Of a DNA stretch of 64,000 nucleotides, positions 56,716-64,000 are shown one piece after another. Position 1 is the stretch's first letter. Each line of letters begins with the position of its first letter. Origin of the DNA: Stomorhina lunata. Lineage: Eukaryota; Arthropoda; Insecta; Diptera; Rhiniidae. Under the pieces are notes generated by a model. The model saw only the letters and a program-made list of their open reading frames with translations. It was not told the DNA's origin and did not search any database. A program made the position numbers and the translations under genes. Location of the stretch: the NCBI GenBank assembly GCA_933228675.1, contig OW121744.1, forward strand, positions 59,346,928 to 59,410,927, in the 5' to 3' direction.

Positions 56716-57290
56716 ATGCAGTTGTTGCCTGGGTTACCTGCTAACAGGTAATAACTGTATTTAATTCCTACTCACACATCCTAGTGGTACATCCTGGAAA
56801 CCTGAGCAACCTAGTTGAAGATGCGGTAAATAACCCGAGTGGGATTCTAGGTCAGGGCCAACGTGAGAGGCCCTGACTTGGCCTTGGAGCCATTCCGACG
56901 TATTTCGTCTAAGGGTCTAAGATAATTGTTCTTTGTAAAGTACGGAACTGTAGCGTCTGTTCAACATGTTAGTTGCGGCTACAAGCGGATATCTGTCTCG
57001 GATCGAGCGACTCGCTTTACAAACGTGGCTCTTGTCTTTGGACTCATCATCCATCGACTTAGCACTAACGATGTTTTAAGCATGGAAAGAAACAACATAA
57101 CAGAATATACTACTCCAAGGGGTAATCATGCGAGAAATCCCCCTGCTACGGCAGCTGGCACAAGGATTTTGGAGGTGCCTAATCTATGCAAGAACATCCT
57201 GATGAATGAAACCAATTCTATCCGAAGAAATCCGACTATAAGACCTAATATAGGCATGAAAGAAAGTCAAAATAATAATTAAACTTAACT
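56716..57290 (+). mobile_element. RTE-type LINE 5' segment, opposite orientation
   Basis: It matches 35770-36262 inverted: GCAGTTGTTGCCTGGG, GAGCAACCTAGTTGAAGATG, TCTGTCTCGGATCGAGC, AGCATGGAAAGAAACAACAT and GCACAAGGATTTTGGAGGTG. It ends in GACCTAATATAGGCATGAAA...GTCAAAATAATAAT, which may be a decayed form of the LINE 3' tail. It holds a 118-codon open frame (56926-57282) of unknown product. It meets the minus-strand 3' portion head to head. Confidence 0.55.
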
Positions 57291-58514
57291 CAATTTCAAG
57301 TCATAATTTTTTCTAGACAGACAATTTATTTAACCACGAAAAAGTGTGCGTGGCAACGCCCAATTGACTTAAAGCTTCTAGCTCCTTCCGGCGATTTATT
57401 ACCTCAAAAACTGGTCACTGAGCCTACTGTGCAGTGGCTTCAATAAATGTATCTATTTTGCGAACATTTATGTTTGATGGACCAGATAGATTTGCTAGGT
57501 CGTGGCAGTGACGACTGAGTTGAGTTATAGTCTCTTTCCGATCGACATTGTGGTAACTACGACTGTAGACTTAACTCTGAAAATTAAGTCTTCTAAAACT
57601 ATTGGGACATCTATGAGTCATTAATTAAATTTACCTTGAGAACTGAAGAAGAAATGAAAGGTCTTTATTAAGAAGTAGGTACTCGACTTATGTACTTAAC
57701 CTAAAAATAAGTATTTCTATATAAATATATACAATATGTATATTTTGTATATAAAAATAGTTTCATATCTACTATAAACATTGTATTCTGTTTTAACATA
57801 AATGTCATTAATTATGTATTTTAATACAGCTTTGCCATAATATATTCGTAACTAACTAAAAAATTATGTGTAGTGTCATTAAGATTCATTATAAAAAGAT
57901 GCGAAAATCGTGTCATGCAACAATTTCCGTTGCAATCTCACAGATTAATGGAGATACAACAAGTATTTATCTACCCAACAGTTTCAAAGTGAACTATTGT
58001 CTCCAAAATATAATAAAAAACAGGTACAGATTATAAAGGTCATGTTTGCACAGCCAAGTTTTTATCGAGGATCCTAGGGATCTAAAAATTTCTGGTCAAA
58101 CCACTTTTGGGTATCATCCTTCAAATTACAACTGCTGGGTAAGAAATCTCTTGGAAATACCAATATTTCTACAAACATTCATTTTGTGATGTTTGAGATA
58201 AAAAAATATCTGAAACATCACAATAGTAACGTGTTCAAGTTATTCATCAAAGTGTCATCAATGGATCGTATTTTAAACAAATAAACGATTCTTTGACAAG
58301 TCGAAAATACTACAAAAAATGTATTTGGCAGACGACAATGATTATGACTGTAATTGTGATTTTGATTGTAACTTTGATTATTAATGACAACAAATTTTTT
58401 AGGTTAAAGCTGTTGAAAAAATTAAAGGGAAGGACAGCAAATTTCAAAGATTTAATTGTTGTTGTTAATAAATTTTTATTTGTATTTTATATGTAATTAT
58501 TAATTGCTAATTAA
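57291..58514. other. Unassigned AT-rich DNA
   Basis: No gene or repeat is recognised. A small open frame at 58293-58496 has no recognisable family. Confidence 0.4.
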
Positions 58515-60179
58515 ACAAGTAAGAGTGTTATATTCGGCTGTGCCGAATCTTATATACCCACAATCAAATTGTGTTAAATTCAGAAACAGGGTGCAGCTAA
58601 TTCAAAATCTGGACCAAAACTGAAAAAATCGCTAAGTTAATGCCGTAGCTTTACAGTTCAACATTTAAGAATATTTTAGTGGTTTCCCCAGTATTTACTT
58701 TGATCAAAATTCGGTCTCATAACCGGGTATAGTTTTACATTAATAAGTTGTTTCGTTGCGCTTAATATGAAGTAAAGCTAAACACGTTAATAATAATACG
58801 GCAGGTTCATATGTCCTAATGCATTCATCATATATAAAGTCTGGGCTGAACATTGATTGATGCCTATCTAATTTCATAGGTGCAATCTTAATATAATGAA
58901 TGTATCTCCAAATCATTTTGATTGTAGATATAAAAAGGGGATGTTATATATCTAAGAACTATAGCCAAATGTTGACCGATTGTGACAAAATTTTTCATAC
59001 TGGCTAGTATATATATAGAGCTTATTCTTGCAAAATTTAGTGGCCATAGCTATCATAGTTTCATTTAATAGCTTTTAACTGGCCTTTGCTAAAATTTTTG
59101 GTTTCCGTGAGTGTTTTTTATATGAAAGCTAAAGTCAAATATGGACTGATTCCTATAAAATTTGATAAATGTGTTTACCGGGGCGGGGTTATATGGGAGC
59201 TCTAACTAAATTTGAACCGATTATGTCCATTTTCAACACACATCTTTTTCAAGATATTCAAAATACTTTTGTAAAATTTTGTCCCTCTAACTCTTTTCGT
59301 TAAGGCGCAATCGTGCTTTTATCTGACGGACAGACGGACATAAACAACCTTTTCTTTATGTATTTTTGTGTTTCCATAAGTTTTTTTTATATGAGAGCTA
59401 TGGTGACCGATTGTGACAAAATTTTGCACACTGGCTAAGATTGAAATAAGACTTCCTTGTGCTTAATTTAGTCTTATTAGCTTTTGTAGTTGAGGAGCTA
59501 TCACGATTTTATCTGATAGACAGACGGACATAAATCCCCTTTTCTTTTTGAATTTTTGTGTTTTCGTAAGTTTTTTATATGGGAGCTAGGTCAATTGGTG
59601 ACCGATTGCGACAAAATTTTGCACACTGGCTGGCATTGATATAAGACTTTCTTGTGCCAAATTTAGTGGTTATATATGTTGTACTTTTAGATTTATTGGC
59701 ATTTAAGTTTTTTTTAGGTGAAATTTAGGCTGTTTTCGTATGTTTTTTGTATGGGAGCTATGGCTAAATGTGAACCGATTTTGATGAAATTTTACACGCT
59801 GCCTACGGCTAATGTAAAACTTTTATATACCAAATTTTATCATCATAGCTGCTATAATTTGTCATTTATTAACAAATAAGCGATTAACCTAGACGAGGTT
59901 ATACGAGAGCTATGGTCAAATGTGAACCGATTTTCCCAATTTCAATACCAAAATTTTCTCAGAGATGAAGAATATTTGTGAGCTAGCTTCTTTCGTTTAG
60001 GCGTTATCGTGATTTCAACAGACAGACGGACAGAGAGACGGACATCGCTCAATCGTCTTAGAATTTCATAAGGATTCAGAATATATATCGTTTTTGGTTT
60101 TTGAGCCAATATTAAGGAAATTACAAACGGAATGACAATCTGAATATACCCCCATTCTTTTTGATGGTTTGTATAAAAA
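58515..60179 (-). mobile_element. DINE-like element, family B, complete copy
   Basis: The plus-strand start ACAAGTAAGAGTGTTATA is followed by the perfect hairpin ATTCGGC-TGT-GCCGAAT and ATATACCCACAATCAAAT. The interior has GACCGATTGTGACAAAATTT modules in three diverged copies, and the end has GACAGACGGACAGAGAGACG, CAATCGTCTTAGAATTTCAT, AAATTACAAACGGAATGACA and TATACCCCCATTCTTTTTGA. A SINE tail follows immediately. Confidence 0.7.
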
Positions 60180-60285
60180 TTACTACAGCATCCCTCATCG
60201 GCGGTAAGCCTACAGCATTAACACGTAGCCGATGTAAAATAATATTAGCTCTAAATAATGCGTCTTAATAAGAACAGGAGATTTT
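60180..60285 (+). mobile_element. SINE fragment, 5' truncated
   Basis: CATCGGCGGTAAGCCTACAG, TTAACACG and AATGCGTCTTAATAAGAAC match the body of the SINE at 28085-28364. The tRNA-like head is missing. Confidence 0.6.
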
Positions 60286-60335
60286 TGCCACCTTCATTTG
60301 AAGTAAAGACAGCATTAGCTTATTTTAATATTGTT

Positions 60336-61106
60336 AGTATTATAAGTTTGTGCTGATGTATGTAACGCATAGAAATATTTGTCTTAGACACACTTTTTAG
60401 TATATCAATAGACTTAGAATCACTTTCTGAGTCGATTTAGCGATGTTCGTCCGTCCGTCTGGCTAGCCGGTTGGCTGGCTGGACCCCCATGTAAACCTTG
60501 TAATCAAACTACAGATCGCAATTCTAAAGATAATTTGATGAAATTTGACACAGATCATTTTTTTTTAATAATGGGACCATGGCTATTGATATTGGTCAAA
60601 ATCGGTCCATTATTTATGGTACCTCCCATAGGTCCCACTTCCCGGAATTGATATATTGGCCACAAATATCAATATTTTTTCATGAAATTAAAAATAAATA
60701 CTGCTTATGTAAATAAAAATCACTGTATCAAATTTTATTGAAATCGGTTCACATGTGACCATATCTCCCATACAAATTCTTCTTTAAAAACGCACTAAAT
60801 GAGACAAAAATCACTAAAACGCTCGTAAATCTAAAGATAATAAGAATTTCAAGTTTATTTTTTGCATACATAAGTTTTGTAACAACTATAATCAATTTGC
60901 CAAATTTCGGTCCACATTTGACCCTAGCTCTCATATAACTCCAAATGACGGAAACAGCTTAAATATATAAGTTTTTAGAAAATGTTTTTATGATGACAAA
61001 ATTTAGCAAATATTTGTCTTTATACAGGAAAAATAACACCCTTGACCTTAGTGGTGAAGGGTATCGTATGGTCGGGCTTTACCGACTATAGCACTTTCTT
61101 ACTTGT
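60336..61106 (+). mobile_element. DINE-1-like element, family A, copy 5
   Basis: TTTGTGCTGATGTATGTAAC, the GTTCGTCCGTCCGTCTGGCT block, the conserved interior, the hairpin (GTCGGGCTTTACCGAC) and CTTTCTTACTTGT are all present. The outermost left bases are lost. A stray second TTTCTTACTTGT follows at 61119-61128 within TA-rich sequence. Confidence 0.7.
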
Positions 61107-61356
61107 TATATATATATTTCTTACTTGTATATATATATTTTGTTTAATTACACAAACTTTGAGAATTTTTCCGTGTTATAAAGTTTAGATAATTTAAAAT
61201 TCCCTCTAGTTCATTAAAAAAATTATCATCAATGTTACATAATTCAAAAAAAAAAAAAAATCCGTCTTACCAAAAAGATTTATAAGAAAAAAACATGCAA
61301 ACAATTTTTGGGGTCAAATATCTCCTTAACTATAAGAGAAAGTTTATATTTTTCTT
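61107..61356. other. Unassigned spacer
   Basis: TA-rich sequence and poly(A); nothing else. Confidence 0.3.
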
Positions 61357-61494
61357 AATTTTTATACCATTCACCTCCATGGTTGGAAAGGGTATTTTAA
61401 ATTTATGCTGATGTATGTAACGCATAGAAATATTTGACCCACCTTTTAGTATACCTATAGACTAAGAATCACTATCTGAGTTGATTTAGCGATG
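61357..61494 (+). mobile_element. DINE-1-like family A, 5' end only
   Basis: It shows TTTTTATACCATTCACCTCC, GGAAAGGGTATT, GCTGATGTATGTAACGCATA and GATTTAGCGATG, then stops abruptly where CACAGTGGGATGG begins. It supplies the clearest outer left end of the family. Confidence 0.65.
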
Positions 61495-62103
61495 CACAGT
61501 GGGATGGTTTTAAAATATAATGGAAATAATTCTGTAAATTCTAAACCGTAGGGCGATTTTTAAATTTAAATGTGGATATAGCAGAAGTTTTGGGTAGCTT
61601 AAGATTTGAAGCTGGAAAGCCTAGATTGTACTGGGGCGGCATAATCGGCCCCCAAAGTAGGGCACCTTGGACTCATAAATCACTTAAAACGATATATAAT
61701 TGTCATTTCCCAACCGATTTGGAAAATACTATATAACGAATATATAGGTCTAGATCTACAAAAAAACTGTGCTTATGCCTATGCTATCTCTTACGGCTTA
61801 AAAGATATTCGACTTAAAAAAGTAAATTTTCAATTTTTGTCCCATACTGTACTGATTTTTTTATTAATATCTGATCTATATACAAACAGGTTTTCTTGAT
61901 TTAAAGCGTTTTAAAAGCATAACCAAATTAAATAAATATTTTTACAAGCAAAAAGCGTATTAAGAGCTTCACTATTTAAACAGTTATAAGTGCTTAAAGT
62001 TATAGTAAACAAAATAAACCATTTTTTCCCGCTTTTTTGCGTAAAGTGTATTTTTGGTGTTTTTTTGTTATTTAAAAAATGTCCTAAGAATTATATAACA
62101 TAG
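61495..62103. other. Unidentified insertion or unique DNA
   Basis: It begins CACAGTGGGATGGTTTT at the break in the DINE-like copy and includes GGGGCGGCATAATCGGCCCC. The start resembles a transposon terminus, but no matching inverse end was found before the next element at 62104. Confidence 0.35.
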
Positions 62104-63664
62104 TACCTGGTTGACCGAGCCTTGCTCGGGGCTTTATGATAAGCATTTTGAGGCAAATTTTAAAGTTTTTATATATTTTATTTTATACAGTTACAGTTTA
62201 ACTCATTTTAAATAATTTTGAAAATTGGTCATACCAACAGAAACCTCCGTCGACTCATGCGCAACAACTTTGCTAAAGATTATAGTCTGATCAAATGCAT
62301 AGTTTACGATTTAATTCATTTTGAGTAGTTTTCAATGTCGCCGCCTGAAGTCGTTCATACCACTAAGAAACCTTCATCTGCTTATGCGTAACAACTTTGC
62401 TTATGATCATAACATGATCAAATGCACAGTTTATGATTTAATTCACTTATAGTCTGATCAAATGCACAGTTTACGATTTAATTTATTTTGAGTAATTTTC
62501 AGTGGCGCCACCTGTCGGACTTTGTTCATTCCAATTAAAAGACCTTCGTCGGATTATCCGCAATAACTTTGCTAAATATTATAGAATGATTAAATGTACA
62601 GTTTACGATTAAATTGACTTTAAGTAAATTTCAGTGGCGCCATCTGTCGAAATTTCTTCATACCAACTAAGAAACCTTCGTCGGCTCATGTGCAAAAACA
62701 TTGCTAAAGATTATAGCATGATTATATGTACAGCTTACGATTAAATTAACTTTGAGTAATTTTCAGTAGCGCCACCTGTCGGAAATTATTCACACAAACT
62801 AAAAAAACTTTGCCGGCTCATGCGCTACAACTTTGCAAAAGATCATAGCATGATCAAATATACAGTTTACGATTTAATTAATTTTTAGTAATTTTCAGTG
62901 GCGCCACCTGTTGGAAATTCGGTTTACCAACTTAAAAACCTCCGCCGGCTTATCCGCAACATCTTTGCTAAAGAGCATAACATGATCAAATTCACAGTTT
63001 ACTATTCTATAAAGAACATATATACAGACAAACATTCATTTGTTTTAAAGTTATAACATTACTAATTTTCCCCTTTTTATCCCCTAATTTCAAAAAGTTC
63101 CATATGCATAATTGGTACTTCTTTGGTACCAATTGAATTCGGTACATTTTATTAGAAAGCAGTTAACATAATTTTCCTATTCATATTACTTTTGTAGATG
63201 TTAAGTTATCAGTTTATCCCTTTTTTACACATTTTGGCCACAAAATCAAAAAAGTACCAAATACGTGTTCAATATTTCTTTCACATCTTTTGATTGCAGT
63301 ACAAAGTTTCTTTCTATATTCCTTAGTTTAAAATATAAGAGTGGGCTAAAAAGGTACCAAAAAAACTATTTTCACCCTTTTTTACCCCTTATCGGACATA
63401 GTTTCAAAAAAGTACCAAACACCTGTCCGTTTATTTTCATAGCTGTTTAAAACGTAATTTAAATTTTGTTTCTATACCTATTACTTAAGGATATATAGCG
63501 TTTTCGATTTTTTCCCCTTTTTACCCGTTTTTCCCCTCTTAGAGGCAAAAGTTCCAAAAGTCCCTTCTTCCTCGATCTATACATTAAAAAAGATACCCAC
63601 TGTCCAAATTTTATCAAAATCGTTAGAGCCGTTTTTGAGATAGTCATTCTATATATATATATAT
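62104..63664 (-). mobile_element. Helitron-like family D, copy 4
   Basis: The plus strand starts GTACCTGGTTGACCGAGCCT (hairpin), then GGCGCC-type repeats near 62338, 62514, 62636, 62768 and 62900, then ACCAAACACCTGTCCGTTTA, and the TTTTGAGATAGTCATTCTAT block into a (TA)n tract. Its distal 5' end is absent because copy 5 begins in the TA tract. Confidence 0.7.
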
Positions 63665-64000
63665 AGTACCTGGTAGACCGAGCCTTGCTCGGAGCTTTAT
63701 GATAAGCATTTTGAGGAAAATTTTAAAGTTTTTATATATTTTATATTATAAAGTGCTAAAATAAATTTAGAGGAAAGACATTGTAGAAATATTCAGTTAA
63801 TTTTGAATTATTTGATTTATTTTGTCCGACCAACACATAGTTTGCATAGTTTACAGTTTAACTCATTTTGAATAATTTTGGAAATTATTCATATCAACAG
63901 AAACCTCTGTCGACTCATGCGCAACAACTTTGTTAAAGATTATAGTCTGATCAAATGCACAGTTTACGATTTAATTCATTTTGAGTAGTTTTCTGTGGCG
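63665..64000 (-). mobile_element. Helitron-like family D, copy 5 (runs off the window)
   Basis: TAGTACCTGGTAGACC, the hairpin CCGAGCCTTGCTCGG and the first repeat units (TCGACTCATGCGCAACAACT, TTTTGAGTAGTTTTCTGTGG) are visible. It is very close to copy 3 (53897) and appears inserted in the (TA)n of copy 4. Confidence 0.75.

Noticed and set aside
63265..63647. Frames shared between family D copies (FNISFTSIDCSTKFLSIFLSLKY-type) as a conserved protein
   Set aside because: The similarity is explained by recent common origin of the non-coding element; frames are short, AT-rich and not preserved in all copies.

Overview
The window looks like a piece of a repeat-rich, AT-rich insect genome, most likely a brachyceran (calyptrate-type) fly. 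This is inferred from the repeats: DINE-1-like Helitron derivatives with GTCY microsatellites, short Helitron-type elements with 3' hairpins, mariner, hAT and TTAA-flanked MITEs, and Jockey, RTE-type and CR1/L2-type LINEs. I found no host protein-coding gene, rRNA gene or functional tRNA gene. Small exons inside a long intron cannot be excluded.

Layout. 0-3.2 kb: a non-LTR retrotransposon on the minus strand with an uninterrupted 967-codon endonuclease/reverse transcriptase ORF and a poly(A) tail. 3.5-5.2 kb: two abutting DINE-1-like pieces, the second with a roughly 380-bp GACA microsatellite. 6.4-9.4 kb: a 30-bp minisatellite built on a CTATAG near-palindrome. 10.06-10.73 kb: another DINE-1-like element. 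10.98-13.21 kb: a non-autonomous Helitron with a canonical 3' hairpin and CTAG end, carrying about twelve 146-bp repeats. 13.89-17.14 kb: a mariner-type element with matching terminal repeats whose interior is largely a 31-bp palindromic minisatellite. 18.1-20.2 kb: rearranged and complete DINE-1-like copies. 21.4-22.4 kb: a small MITE and a 258-bp tandem triplication. 23.3-25.9 kb: a second DINE-like family. 26.3-27.8 kb: two copies of one MITE. 28.1-30.6 kb: a SINE and a Jockey remnant. 30.8-31.7 kb: a foldback element. 33-37.4 kb: a nest of broken LINEs and a second mariner. 38.8-43 kb: a DINE-like copy, LINE debris and a Helitron-like element (family D). 44.4-47 kb: two TTAA-flanked elements, one hosting a second family D copy. 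47.2-49.2 kb: a broken RTE-type LINE. 49.5-51.2 kb: a 1.68-kb foldback. 51.5-53.9 kb: a region bounded by 17-bp inverted repeats with a recurrent 15-bp motif, an hAT MITE and an RTE C-terminus. 53.9-57.3 kb: family D copy 3 and RTE pieces. 58.5-61.5 kb: DINE-like copies and a SINE tail. 62.1 kb to the end: two nested family D elements.

How the parts relate. Nothing here forms an operon or pathway. The coherent theme is a transposon graveyard in which several unrelated element classes (mariner, Helitron C, family D, hAT MITE, DINE-like) each carry internal tandem repeats, and in which elements are repeatedly nested inside one another, often at TA-rich sites. The only potentially functional protein is the LINE ORF at 82-2985. 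Family names rest on motifs read by eye; no database search was possible.
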